This document shows, piece by piece, positions 46,367 through 57,683 of a stretch of DNA of 64,000 nucleotides; position 1 is the stretch's first letter; the number at the start of each line of letters is the position of its first letter. Both the position numbers and the translations under genes were made by a program. This stretch comes from Darksidea phi (lineage: Eukaryota > Ascomycota > Dothideomycetes > Pleosporales > Lentitheciaceae), in contig JASJFT010000101.1 in assembly GCA_030770425.1 (NCBI GenBank), positions 1-64,000 of the forward strand, in the 5' to 3' direction. Under the pieces are notes generated by a model. The model had not been told where the DNA came from and searched no databases. It was given only the letters and a program-made list of their open reading frames with translations.

Positions 46367-47421
46367 GAGGCCGCTGCCCCGTGACACCATTATCCATTAT
46401 TGTACGGTTTAGCTGTAGGTTCAAACTTGTGTGATTAGCAGGAGCTCTACTTGTTTCCATGAAACTCATTTCGCGTAGGGAGGCTGCCTTGTTGATATAT
46501 ATGCTTTTGGCCTCTTGATCGCATCATTTCTACTCTTCTACTACTCTGAATGCAAGGGTAGCAGGGCGTTTTGTGGCTCCACTTCTCAAGATGGTTAGAC
46601 CCTAGGTGGCATTGGATGTATCATATGTCCGATGAGAGATGTAACGCGTGTATAGAATATAACCTCTCACTTCAAGGTCGCGTAAGAGATGCAAATGAAG
46701 TCTACCTATAGTAATCACCAGGTACCGAGATAGCGAAGCAAGGCTTCAATCGCTGACCTCGACTGGAGCGTGCGTCTACGGGAAATTCGCAAAGAGATTC
46801 GTCTACAGTTATCTATCTGCACACCTGCTTCGGTACCTATCAGACGAGTCTGTGGAGCCTCTATATCTAGGAGTCTCGAAACAGTGCAAGTGTCGAAGTG
46901 GGGAATCTCACGCCAGTTGTGGCCGGCGCGCGCTGCGCCAAGGCGTGTCAGGACGACCTCCGTGTTCAAACACATTGCCAACCATAATGCGGTTATCATC
47001 TCAACAAACTCGAGAAAGGATTTTGAGTGGCAACATGTTTTACAGCCTTCGGAACGACGGCTACAAGTCACGCCATCTTTCAAACGCGGGAAGTTTGTGT
47101 TTGCGCTGGTGGGCGGTGGGTGTCGGACTACAGTGGCACCTTTGCCCTCTAAACCTCTCTTTCTTTCCGAGTCTGTATGTCGCTCGCTTTCTCACTCCCA
47201 TGCCGCATTCTCTTCTTCCACCACTTTGACAGTGCTGTTTTAATACCTGTTTGTCTTTCGATTCAATCTGGGCAGCCGGCTGTCATCCCACCCTTTCTCG
47301 CATCTACAACCACTACACCTCGAGCCTAATTTCCCATACCTTCATCGAATCCCACACGCGCAGTCGCACCTTCCGAACACATTCTTTCCCAAGCCCAAGC
47401 CTTTCCCACCGAACTACCAAA
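46367..47421. other. Intergenic region
   Basis: About 1 kb of DNM1 3' sequence and promoter of the next small gene. Frames here lack motifs. A CT-rich stretch (about 47150-47235) lies upstream of the microprotein start, typical of fungal promoters. Confidence 0.4.
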
Positions 47422-47637
47422 ATGGCGCTCGAATGGCTCGCCCCTATCCTCACACCGGAAGCGCTGCGCAGCGTCCAGGCCGACTCCTCACCGCTCATCA
47501 CCGCGCTCCTCGTGATCATTGGACTATCGCTTGAGGGATTACTCATCTGGTACATCTCTTTCGCAACGAGGCCGCCTGTGGATAAGACTAAGCCAAAGCC
47601 AAAGGGAAAGGGGTTATTGGGATTCCTTAAGAAATAA
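47422..47637 (+). CDS. Small single-TM membrane protein (71 aa)
   Basis: The ATG at 47422 in context ccaaaATGGCG, a strong fungal start, opens a 71-codon frame. The protein has a short N-terminus (ALEWLAPILTPEALRSVQ), one TM helix (about 26-48, ITALLVIIGLSLEGLLIWY) and a Lys/Pro-rich cytosolic tail ending FLKK. Start context, CT-rich leader and a clear TM argue for a real gene. I do not recognise a named family; ER or mitochondrial membrane is possible. The frame stays open upstream to 47251 but that part has UTR-like composition. Confidence 0.6.
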   Translation: MALEWLAPILTPEALRSVQADSSPLITALLVIIGLSLEGLLIWYISFATRPPVDKTKPKPKGKGLLGFLKK

Positions 47638-48446
47638 ATGGATCATGTGAGAAGAGTGAGGCGTAAGATGATAGATGGAGGACACGCTTGGAATCAAGAG
47701 GGGTAATGAGGAGGTTGAGAGGTTGTCGTATGCTGAGAAGGATTGCATTGGGTGGGAGAGCGTTGGGAATATCTAGGTATGTGAGGGATGGATTGGTTGG
47801 GGTTGTTGACATGTTTAACTTCTTGTTTGTTTCTTTTGCGTGCATCGCCTTATTCAATAGAGCAACTTCTTGAACCTAGAGCTAAACCCGTGTTCCGTCT
47901 GATCTGATAAAGTAACTCTTTGCATTGTGGATGCTCTTCCCTCCATGTTCTTCATATTTGACTTCTTGTTTGTATAAGTGTTGCGAATCTGGTCTCGTAC
48001 GAGACTCTTACACATCATCACATGGTCTCAACAACCTTCCTGCGTTTCGAGGTATTCGGGACGAAATATCTTTGTGTCACCTTTCTGAATTATTCCGCGA
48101 GTGTGACGACGCGATGGCTGCTACTCATTCAATATACGGTCGCATTGAGCTCGATCGATACGCTCCGACCTTGCCAGTTGACTGATGATAATAGCTCCAA
48201 GCTATGAGTACGCCGCACGCCTGCAGTGGTCAGATGATTGTCGGTGGGATGGAAGAGCTTTCAATCAGGACAGCATCTGGAATAAGCATGTAATTGAAAC
48301 GTCCAGCCACCAGGTCTATACTGTACATAGAGTACAAAAATACAAGAGCTCCCGGTATGTTGCACTATGAGCCTCCGCACTAACATCGCTCTCGCCAGTC
48401 TCCGTGCTGGCCACCGTATACCCAGACATGCGAAATCCCCTCCAGC
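47638..48446. other. Intergenic region
   Basis: About 800 bp, convergent side of the microprotein and ATP synthase subunit e genes. I see nothing else supported. Confidence 0.4.
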
Positions 48447-48920
48447 TCATTTCTCATCCGTGATTCCGAGGAGCGTATTTAGGTCGGCGTTCGGATCATT
48501 GGGATCTGCTTTCGCTACGCGTTTATGTTAGCACACACAGGCTGTTGTTCCACCGAAGCTTGTTCCATACAAGCCCTCGGCAGGACAGGAGGCGGGTTGA
48601 CGTACCACCCCCAGATGAGTTCGACTGTGATGGAGCGTGTTTCTTTGCCCACTCCGCCTTCGCTTGCTGAATCAGAGACTCCTTGTGCTGGTATTCATGC
48701 TGCTTCGCCTGCGCCCGTTCGCGCGCTGATATTGACAGCTGGTGGTAGGCGCCGTAGAACAGGCCGGTTGCCAGGGCGGACCACCGGAGGACCTGCGATT
48801 CATCGTGTCAGCATCAGATCCGAGAGCTCAGAGCTTCCTCCAGCTCCAGGAAGCCCTGAAAAGCCATGTGAAGCGGCAATGGGAGCAAAGGCGTACATTG
48901 ACCCCCACGGAAGTAGACAT
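48447..48920 (-). CDS. ATP21: Mitochondrial F1Fo-ATP synthase subunit e
   Basis: Three exons (48920-48897, 48792-48606, 48514-48447) give 92 aa. The first exon codes for just eight residues (MSTSVGVN), spliced to VLRWSALATGLFYGAYHQ, the single TM helix with the GxxxG-type dimer motif of subunit e. A charged helix AKQHEYQHKESLIQQAKAEW follows, then a C-terminus ADPNDPNADLNTLLG. Introns are 104 and 91 nt, longer than average here. Subunit e sits in the peripheral stalk/dimer interface in the inner membrane and is needed for ATP synthase dimers and cristae shape. Divergent from the dynein gene by 398 bp. The model is hidden from simple ORF calling by its tiny exons. Confidence 0.9.
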
Positions 48921-49318
48921 CGTGACCGTTGTTGTTGAAACCCGCGACGGCGATTTTCCGTCCCGTACGTGTTCAATGGCAGAGAATCCGGTTCTGCGAC
49001 AGCAATCGAGTGCGACTTCAACCTCCGGAGAGCACTGGGCGCGGGGTCGACGGGGATGTGAGGCGGCAGCTGTGAAAGTCGATGTTCTGTCGCGGTTCAT
49101 CCGAGCAAGATTTCGGTCGGCAGGATAACCGAAGAAGGCCCGGATCCCTGGTCATTGCTTGGCGCGTTTTTGGAGACAGCCGGAGCTCCATGCTCCATGT
49201 CTGCCAACGGCAAGCCGTGAGGTGAACAGGAGCAACGCAGTGTCAGAAAGAACGTTTACTGCCGGACCAAAAAGAGGACGATATCAACTTCGTGCTACTC
49301 CGCACCCAACGATCCGCC
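48921..49318. promoter_or_regulatory. Divergent promoter region, subunit e / dynein intermediate chain
   Basis: 398 bp between two divergent start codons. No specific operator recognised. Confidence 0.35.
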
Positions 49319-51553
49319 ATGGACACCACAATGCAGCAGCGGCGGGAGGAGATCCTCGCAAAGAAGGCCAAACTCGCAGAGCTCAAGAAGCAACGCGAGC
49401 TGCGGAAAGAGCAGAATGCGCAGAGACAATCCATGGGTTCCCCATCAGCAGAAGTACGATACTACATGGAGCTCCCCACATGCAATCACTAACAGCTTGG
49501 TTTGCAGATACTACACCCCACTCCGAGACGAGACCTGCGCGACGTCGAGGATATTATCAATAGTGTCAATTCTGGCAGTCGCCCCGGCTCCGCGGCACCT
49601 GGCTCGCCAGCCGGCGGGCGAGCGACCCGACCAACCTCAGTGATCAGCGCGAGCCAGCTAAGCAGCGACAACGAGACACCGGCTTCTTCGTACAGGACGC
49701 CTGCGGGCATGGTGGATCGAGAAATGCAGACACTCTCTATAGGACCGCTAGCCACCGTCTTCGAGTACGATGGCAAGGACATTGAAGCGCCCAAGAAGGA
49801 GAAGGAGGTCATCACGTACAGTAAGGGTGTGCAAGCGAGCATAGACTGGAGCCCGCCAAAGTCGCGGGGAGCAGGAGACAGCGGCTCAGAACGAGACGAC
49901 AGTCCAACGCGATCACCACGCGCAAGCAAGAGATTAAGCAGGCGGCAGAAGGAGCGCGAAGAGGAGATTCGTGCGCAGCTACGGAAAGAGATGGAGGAGG
50001 AGGTGAAGGCGGCACAGAAGGCGGCAGAGGCTGGTGAGGCGCCGACCGGCTCCAAGGAGAACTACCCTTTCAAGACGCTATCGAACGAGGAGTTGGCGGC
50101 TGTGGAGAACTCGGACGACTTCATCGACTTCGTGGAGAGGAGTACAAAAGTGCTGGAAAGAGCACTGGACCAACAACTCGATTACGATATCCTGGCCGAC
50201 TATTCACATGGTGGGTTGAACGTGGATGAGGAGGACGAGGGCTACGGATCAAGTGGTGCGAAGAAGGGCAGGCGTATAAAGGAGATTGCCCAATTCTGGG
50301 ACGAGAGATGGAGTAAGAAGAGGATGATCACAGATCTGGGCGTCTCTACAAAGGTATGTCGTAATCTATGGGCTATCGCTCCAAGGAGATGCTAACACGG
50401 TTTGCAGTTTCCAGAACTCGTCCTCGCCTCTTATGCCAAGAATCCCTCTGCTCCTCATGATCCGGATGGCCTCATTCAAGTCTGGAACCTGCACATGCAT
50501 GACCGGCCCGAATATATTTTCCATGCACAGTCTGACATCCTCACCGCGAAATTCTCACCCTTCCATCCTAACCTAATCATCGGCGGGGCATACTCTGGAC
50601 AGGTGCTGCTGTGGGATACCCGCGCAAAGTCGGCTCCAGTGCAAAAGACACCGCTCACAGGATCTGGCCACACGCATCCAGTCTACTCTATAGATATAGT
50701 CGGAACGCAAAACGCGAATAACATCATCTCCGCTTCGACAGATGGTGTGGTCTGCGGTTGGACCGTGGACATGCTTTCACAACCGCAAGAGTTCCTGGAG
50801 CTCACCTCGCCGCCTCCAGCAAAGACAGACGACATGGCCGTGACATGCATGGCCTTTCCACAATCCGATCCCACATACTTTCTTGCTGGTACAGAAGAAG
50901 GCTCCATCTACCCTTGTCACCGTTACGACCGCGCAGGCGCAAAAGCCGGTGTCGACGGCCGCGTCAAATACGCCGGCCACGCCGCACCCGTCATGAGTCT
51001 CGACTTCCACCCCGCTAAAGGTCAAATTGACCTTGGCGACCTCGTACTCAGCTCCTCGGTCGACTGGAGCGTCAAACTGTGGAAAGTACGTCCACCAGCA
51101 GCGACGGGTCCCTCCGCCACACTCGCCTCCGGAACTGCCCAGCAAGTGACACCCTTACTTGATATCGCCCGCGAAGATCTTGTCTATGACGCGCGCTGGT
51201 CCCCTGTCAAGCCTTCCGTCTTCGCGCTCGTTGATGGCGCAGGCAGCCTTGAGGTTTGGGATATCAACGTGGACGTTGAAGTCCCGGTTCAGAAGGTCAC
51301 ACCGAGCGAGAACAAGAGGGGAGGGGTGGCGATGACGGGCGGGCTAGGTTACATGAACAGGAGTTTGAATAAGTTGGCCTGGGAGAAGAATGAAGGGAGG
51401 AGGGTGGCTGTGGGCGGTATGGATGGTGTGGTTACCGTGTTTGAAGTTGGCGGCGATCTTGGAGGTGTGGAGACGAGGGGTGATGAGTGGGGTGGGGTCA
51501 AGAGGTTAATGGGCCGGCTGGAGGGGGTGGGTGAGGGGGTAAACGGGAAGTGA
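49319..51553 (+). CDS. Cytoplasmic dynein intermediate chain
   Basis: Three exons (49319-49453, 49508-50353, 50408-51553) encode 708 aa. The N-terminus is a basic/acidic coiled coil (RREEILAKKAKLAELKKQRE), the dynactin p150-binding region. A Ser-rich linker follows, with KGVQASIDWSP resembling the light-chain-binding part, then a second helix (RRQKEREEEIRAQLRKEMEE). Residues about 300-660 form WD40 repeats (LIQVWNLHMHDRPEYIF, GGAYSGQVLLWDTR, VDWSVKLWKV, GSLEVWDIN). The protein links cargo and dynactin to the dynein heavy chain. Clear match to fungal Dic1-type proteins; all junctions keep frame. Confidence 0.93.
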
Positions 51554-52541
51554 CATGTCTATTCACAGGAGAGCTGCTTTGGCAAGTTGATATTCTGCGT
51601 CAAGCATCTGTTCGGAGTTATGGTTTCTGGGCCCACATACCCCCTTGCCGCTATTACCGCAATTCGATATCCCCTTTCATTGCCAAATTATATCTTTCTC
51701 TCCAAACCATGCATCCTTTACGTATCCGAGAAGTTAGCGGTGCTTGATAGATATTTTTGGCTCACCAATCGCGTCAAGCTCGCCCACGACTTATATGTTA
51801 GCCACTACCGACTCATCATCCCTGTCGAACGACTACAGCAGAAACCGAATATGTACAACGTTATTCCAAGTTCAACGCTGTAGCTTCCATACCGTACCTT
51901 ACCGTACCCTACCGTACCCTACCGTACCCTACCGTACACGTACAGTAGCATAGATAATGACCAAAGAACTTCAGAGCGACATAGGTAGAAAATACATACA
52001 GCATACAGCATACGGTGCTTGCCGACCAGCAAGGGATCAGCATGATTTTACTCTTCACTTCCTTGATCGCAGTTTCCCACTCGTTATCGGGAATGCTGCT
52101 GAAGCTTTGGATGTGTCGTACGTAAGGTTCCGGGATTCTGCTTGTTTGATAATGGGAGTTGGTAAGTCGATATGGGGCTTCTGGGGTGTTGTGATCTGCG
52201 TTCATTGTGTGAAAATGGTGGGTTTGAGGGGTCGTTGTTGTATGGACTGCGAGCGAGAACCCGAAGAGGAACCGTGTGTTAACTGATTCGAAGCAGGAGG
52301 AATCACAGTTGGGTGGTGCAATTCATTTAGCAGAGAGCCGTCGCTGCGTCCTCATTATTGATTACTCGTATCTCATGCCGTCGTTTGACTTTGATAATTT
52401 CCATCGCCTTTGTTCAAGCCATCCCCCGTCATTCTTCAACCTTCTTACTCCAGCGAGGTTGGTCGGTAGAGATCACCATGCATCTCATATGTTAGCCTTT
52501 ACCAGGCTCTTCACATTGCTCTCTGGCAACCCGACTCTTTT
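51554..52541. other. Intergenic region with a tandem repeat
   Basis: About 1 kb without a supported gene; contains the 10-bp repeat listed separately. Confidence 0.4.
51890..51939. repeat. 10-bp tandem repeat, five copies
   Basis: Unit taccgtaccc repeated five times with small changes in the first and last copies, about 340 bp past the dynein stop codon. A minisatellite; function unknown. Confidence 0.85.
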
Positions 52542-53114
52542 TTACATTATGAATAGCCCTGCTGCAGCTCCCAAAACGCCCATAATCCCCATCCTGACAT
52601 AATTCGTAGGCGCCGCACCGGCCGAACTTGCAGAAGGCGTACTTTCAAAAGACGTACTTGCGGAAGACGCACTCGCGGAAGCCGTACTCGTCGTTGCCGC
52701 CGCCAAATCCGTCCGGCTACTCGATCCAGATTCACGACTCGTGGGCCCGCTCGGAGACACGGGCACAGACATGGTCAACGGACTTTGGCTCGGCGTAGGA
52801 AGCGAGACGGTAAACGAGAAGCTCCCAGATAGCGAAGTTGGTGCACTAGTTGTTGATGCTACAGGCGATGCGGAAGTGGTTTCGGTGATAAGAGTGGCCT
52901 CGGAGGCTAGAGAGGACGCCGACGGCATTGGAACGAGGGTTTCTGTGGAGGTGGCGGCGGATCCGAGGGGTGGATTTGACTCGAGGAGGGCTGTGGTTGA
53001 GGATGTGTCCACGGTGAAGGGTGTGCCCCATGAGGTCGATTCTTGCGCGGATGCGGTAGACTTCAGGCCGATGAGGGAGAGGAGCGTCGTTCGGCGGAGG
53101 GCTTGTCTCCGCAT
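52542..53114 (-). CDS. Small Ser/Thr-rich GPI-anchored surface protein
   Basis: Single exon of 190 aa from the ATG at 53114. The N-terminus MRRQALRRTTLLSLIGLK then TASAQ is a signal peptide. The mature part is dominated by Ser, Thr, Ala and Pro (SASSLASEATLITETTSAS; SASASSASTSFESTPSASSAG), a substrate for O-mannosylation. The C-terminus GIMGVLGAAAGLFIM after small residues is a GPI-attachment signal. No catalytic domain. Likely a cell-wall or plasma-membrane protein of fast-evolving sequence. The ATG farther upstream would bury the signal peptide, so it is rejected. Confidence 0.75.
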   Translation of the reverse strand: MRRQALRRTTLLSLIGLKSTASAQESTSWGTPFTVDTSSTTALLESNPPLGSAATSTETLVPMPSASSLASEATLITETTSASPVASTTSAPTSLSGSFSFTVSLPTPSQSPLTMSVPVSPSGPTSRESGSSSRTDLAAATTSTASASASSASTSFESTPSASSAGAAPTNYVRMGIMGVLGAAAGLFIM

Positions 53115-54815
53115 TGTGACGGTGAGTTGGGTCCGGGGTGGAGTTGGGAGATAGGGCAATGCAGAGAGCGGAGGGTGGGCTTTGTGATGGCGTGAGAGGG
53201 CTGATGTCGTTGCGGAAGGCACGTTGTACACGGTCTGCAGGTGTGGCTCGCTAATTCTGGGGGAGAGAAGTAGCGCTCAATGTATCCAGAACAGAACTGA
53301 GGAACTGGACGTATGCGATTCAGACCTGGGAACTGTTCGCACCTAACCTGGGGTGCTCCACGTGTTTTCGCACCACGACGCACCAAGCCTACATATACCT
53401 ACGGACTCGGCGTATCTGAATGCCCATCGTCCCCCCAACAAGAGATACAGCTGGCGTCCTCCCTCACCGAGACGTTGTTGCTGCAGCGATCATGAAGTTT
53501 AACAGGCTGAACCGAAAGGCATCCGAGAGGTGTGGTTGGCTGAGGTGAAAACGGCGTGCATGGTCTTCGGCTCTCCACAACAGACTGCCGGACCGATTCA
53601 AGGGAGTCCGGAACGCAAGGCTGAGAGGTGACAGTTGACAGGCTGCGAAGCAGATACAGAGGCTGGGTTTCACCGGCGGAGCGGATCACGATGTTGACCA
53701 GCCCAGCTCGATGCCATCGCAAAACAAAGCGCGAAGCCCCACGCCAGCACTCTCGTACAAAACCTCAGCTCTTCACAAAGCAGCCCTCGCTCCGAGCGAC
53801 CTGGAAGCGAACCGCATCGCAGCCACGTCACCAGAAACGCCTTTTGACCAAGTCCCAAGATCTCATGGCCACTGCGCAACCTATCCAGACCGCTCCATGC
53901 ATCCAGCCTTGCACTAGCGCACCTGCAACCCTCCTGCAGGCCAGTCCGGGGCGCATAACCAGCCATATTGTACGCGTCAACCTGAACCACACATGGACAG
54001 CTCGCGCGCACCGCGCCCAAAAAGCCACGCACACAGCCCCCGCTCGCCTCGCGCCGATGCAAGAAGTATAGCCAAAGCGTGCGGGGGCAACCGTGTGTTC
54101 CGAGCAGCGATTGAACGGGTGTTTGCAGATAGATAGATAGAGATAGATAGACGCAGTAGATAGAGTGGAGAAATGCTGCGCTGAGGTCAGACCACGGCTG
54201 ACCTCCACACCGGAGGTTTCAGGCGATCCAGTTTTTTGAAGCTTGTAGGCTAAGGTTATTTCGACCCATGGTACTGTAGGAACTGTCTGGCTGACTTTAG
54301 CTTCAGCCACTCCACTTGTATCTGTTGCCGGGTACCGTGGGAGCAGATCCGATGGCTTGGAATGTATACGCGACGCCTGCCTGTCTAATGCTTGATCACA
54401 CGATCTCTGTGCGACCGGAAGTGTTTCTTGGATCTGGCAGGTGGCGCATGTAGCGAGGGCGGAACAGGCTGAATGTCAGTGAAACAGAGCATCGGTACGC
54501 CCCGGGGGAGTACAGACGGAGAGCATCACGGCCACGGCAGCGCCCGCCAAGTACGACGCGAGCATGAGCACCGTCACAGACGCGAGGCAGCGAGCAAGAG
54601 GTATTTTTAATGCGTTTTCATTTGTTCATCGCCGCGACGGTACACAGCCCGTCTTCCCCATATCAAGGATTGTCTCTCTTCCGCAAACTAGCACCAATCA
54701 CAAACGCCTCGCCCTCACATGGCTCATGCATTAGAACACTAGATCCTCCCCATTAGTCCAATGCTAAAATAATATCATAGAACAGAAACATAAACAGTGA
54801 AGCAGCGAAAGAATT
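53115..54815. other. Gene-free interval
   Basis: 1.7 kb; frames such as 53628-54071 plus lack motifs and mirror antisense frames. Nothing supported besides the microsatellite. Confidence 0.4.
54127..54152. repeat. GATA microsatellite
   Basis: Run of gata units with one interruption (agatagatagatagagatagatag). Simple repeat. Confidence 0.8.
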
Positions 54816-55493
54816 CTAGTTCAAGTAGACCATGGCGGCGGCTCCGACGAGGAGCGCCAGCGGACTTGAGCCGAAGAGGGCGGCCGCGCCCGTCTGCTCG
54901 GCGGGAGGGCCCGAGGGAGGGGCGCTCGTGGACGAGCTGCCGCCGGTAGAGGTGCGCGAGAGAGTGGCGGTGGTGATGGTGGAGTTGAGGCCGGGGGTGG
55001 TCATGGAGCCGGTGCCGGTGGCAATGGGGGTGGGCTTGGTCTGGGTGGTCGACTCGGTGGTGGTGGTGGCTGAGACGGTGGAGGAGGCAGTGCTCTTGGT
55101 GGGGTAGCTGGAGGGTGTGGCAGAAGACGAGCCGGACTTGCTGGATGAGCTGCTCTCCTCGCCGGAGCCACCAGTGAGGGGAATCAAGCCGCTGTAGTTG
55201 GGCTCCGCGCCCGCCTGCTGGACCTCGAAAGCATAGTTGGGCGCATCGCTGAGGTCCGCGGGGACGGTCCAGGTGAAGGATCCGCCGGTAGCAGTGCCGA
55301 TGGTGCCAACGGTGTCGAGGTTGCCCGGGTTACCCTTGCGGAGGACGAAGGTGGTCGGGGTGTTGTCCTTAGGGGAGTAGGTGATGGTGTACGTCTTGCC
55401 GGCCTCGAGGGCGGTGGGCACCTCGTTGAGCTCGACGGCCCAGGCGGCGGCGATGAGGGCAGCGCCCGAGAGAACGACCTCGAAGAAACGCAT
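54816..55493 (-). CDS. Ser/Thr-rich GPI-anchored wall protein with Kre9/Knh1-like N-domain
   Basis: Single exon, 225 aa. Signal peptide about 1-19 (MRFFEVVLSGAALIAAAWA). Residues 20-110 form a compact domain, GKTYTITYSPKDNTPTTFVL then GGSFTWTVPADL and YAFEVQQAG, matching the fungal Ser-Thr-rich GPI-anchored family (Kre9_KNH type). A ~90-residue Ser/Thr linker follows, then a GPI signal GSSPLALLVGAAAMVYLN. Members are abundant wall proteins, linked in yeast relatives to beta-1,6-glucan. In mRNA sense the leader just before the ATG is a run of CCA/CAC triplets (55500-55535), unusual but common in strongly expressed fungal genes. Confidence 0.88.
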   Translation of the reverse strand: MRFFEVVLSGAALIAAAWAVELNEVPTALEAGKTYTITYSPKDNTPTTFVLRKGNPGNLDTVGTIGTATGGSFTWTVPADLSDAPNYAFEVQQAGAEPNYSGLIPLTGGSGEESSSSSKSGSSSATPSSYPTKSTASSTVSATTTTESTTQTKPTPIATGTGSMTTPGLNSTITTATLSRTSTGGSSSTSAPPSGPPAEQTGAAALFGSSPLALLVGAAAMVYLN

Positions 55494-57181
55494 TGTTGTT
55501 GGTGGCGGTGGTGGTGGTGGCGGTGGAGGGTGGTGGATTAGGTGGGTATTAAAGGGTATATGTGGGTATTGATTAAGAGGTAACGAATGTGGGTGCTGTA
55601 CAGCGGCTGGAAGAGAGGAACTTGGAGGTGGCTCGGGAGGGTGAAGGAGCGAAGGAGGGTTTTAAAGGGAACGGCCGGGGCAGCTGACTGTTTGCGAGCG
55701 TAGAGAGACGAGCCGGCTCGACGAAGGCAGGGCAACAGGAGGAACGCAAATTGGCCGCTTGCCCCAAAGCAGCCAGGCCGACAATGGGGGCTAATGAGGA
55801 CTAATAAGGGCCGGCCATGGCCTCTCCAATGGCCTGCTCGGCCAATGCCGGGCCGCGTCGCTGCAGCACTCGAGCCGCAGACGGGCCCCCTCTCGCGACT
55901 CCTTCTCGACTCTCCTCGACGCTCCCTGACGCTCCTGGACGCTCCTCGACGACTCCTCTGACGGCTCGAGCGGCAGGGACTTGGCCTTGGACTTGGCCCT
56001 GGACTTGGCCTGCAGCTCGCATCCAGAGGAACACCAACGGCGCCGCTCTGCCTCTCCGCTAGCCGTCTGTGGCCATGGCCCGGCGCCGCCCAATACCTGG
56101 GGAAATTCAGGGGCAGCCTCTGCGTGTGCCCCCAGTTCCGCCGCGCCTGGAGAAGCTGCGCGCACGAGAGCGAAGGCTGCAGCTGCGCAATGATGAAATG
56201 GCGGCTGGCTGCCGACAAACGTCAAACGTCCCCCAAGGTCGTGCGCGGGTCAACAGCTGTCGTTATGCTGCGACATTCCAGCCGTCCCACGCCAACCGCC
56301 CCCAGCAATCTAGCCCTTGCCCGATTCGGTAGGCGGCCCAAGCTTCGCATCGATCTATTCGGCCCTGCGAACCCCCGGTTCACGCCCGGTTCGCGCCCAA
56401 CCATGGCACATCATCCAAGCCTGCGCGCTCGCCATCCTCCCTCTCAACCCCTCTTAAAACACGACCCCGATTCTACTCGTTCCCGTTTGCGCTGTAGCTC
56501 GGAAATGAAGCGGCGAATATGCACCGCCTTGGAAGAATCCCAGCGGAGGAATCCCGGCCTGTGGATGAGCAGGGTGCGGTGATTAATCTCACCTAGCGCT
56601 GTGCAATTTCGCTACGAACACAACACACCGCTACGAACAGCCTGATCCCAGATCCCGCTTGGGTGAAAAGAGCCTCATGCACGTAGAAAAGGAGAAGGGT
56701 GTCCTGGTCAGGTCGTGACGTCGCTTGTCGTTGGGTCGCGTGCCCGTCTGCTGCAATTTTCGGTGACCGTTGGTTGTGGTCGTGGACGGAGAGGGTGCGA
56801 AACTGTGCATCTTCGGTCCTTCGTTTGACCTGAGGTATTGGGTTGCTCACTTAGGGTCACCGTGTGCCCGGGTTCTGAGGAGCGTATGAGTGCAAGATAT
56901 GAGAACTTTTACCACTGATAACTAGACCTGGTAGATTCCCTCTACACCGATAAACGACCGTACCCACCGACCATGTTCGATGCCGTCCGCACGTCCATAG
57001 ATCGTGAACCAGATCCCAACCGTCTCGTAAACTCCGCCCGATACCAATTATACCGGAAAATAGAGGAGACCAGTAGACACTTTCCGTAGATGGCAATCAA
57101 AACCAAACCCAGATTCTTCTGCTTATAGCCAGCCCGGAAACACTGCAGACCCGGACCCCAAGCGCCATCTTCAAACGACCT
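55494..57181. other. 1.7-kb gene-free region with short tandem repeats
   Basis: Contains a GGT/GGC triplet run (55497-55535, leader of the GPI gene) and a 12-bp repeat ggacttggccct-like, three copies, about 55977-56011. Just upstream (about 55900-55965) related ctcctcgacg/ctcctggacg units recur. No convincing gene. Confidence 0.45.
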
Positions 57182-57683
57182 CTAGATTTCCGTATCCCAA
57201 GCCAGCTCCTGCTTGATACTATTAGTGCCGTCGGCGGAACCGTTCCCGCTGCCCAGGTCGTTCGTGGGAGAGTTGTCGTCTTCCACGACCGTGGCCTTGC
57301 TCTTCTTCGCGCGAGGCTTCGCGGGAGCCCTAGCCTTCTTGGGCGTCGTCGGCGGAGTGAGAACATCGCCGGCACCTCAAACATGTTAGACGTCGGAGAA
57401 CAACCTCGAGGGGAAAGACCTTACCACGCTTCTTGGACGGCATCACTGCGGCGAACGTCTCACCATCGTCGACACGCTGCTTGAGCTCCCTGGCCTTCTG
57501 GAGGACCGAGCGGAACTGATGCTGGAACGACGATGCCGTCTTCTGGCCGTCCAGAGCACTCATCATGTCGTACTGGGCGAGGCTGATCCTGGTGGCTCCG
57601 AGTGCCATGAGGATGATGGCGACCGTGTCCTCGGAGAAGGTCTTGCCGGCGGCCACGGCGGCGTCAGTGTTGGTTTTACCCAT
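57182..57683 (-). CDS. Small basic, probably nuclear protein of unknown function
   Basis: Two exons (57683-57425, 57375-57182; 49-nt intron) give 150 aa. Residues about 15-80 form predicted helices (FSEDTVAIILMALGATRI; SFQHQFRSVLQKARELKQRV), an arrangement like small Myb/homeodomain-like or chromatin-associated fungal proteins. Residues 82-115 are a Lys/Arg/Pro/Ala tail (TPKKARAPAKPRAKKSK), histone-H1-like and a probable nuclear signal. The C-terminus is acidic/polar and ends KQELAWDTEI. I do not recognise an orthologue with known role; DNA or nucleosome binding is inference. Confidence 0.65.

Noticed and set aside
53628..54071. 147-codon plus-strand frame
   Set aside because: Composition is Arg/Thr/Gln-rich without motifs, and antisense frames of equal length overlap it.
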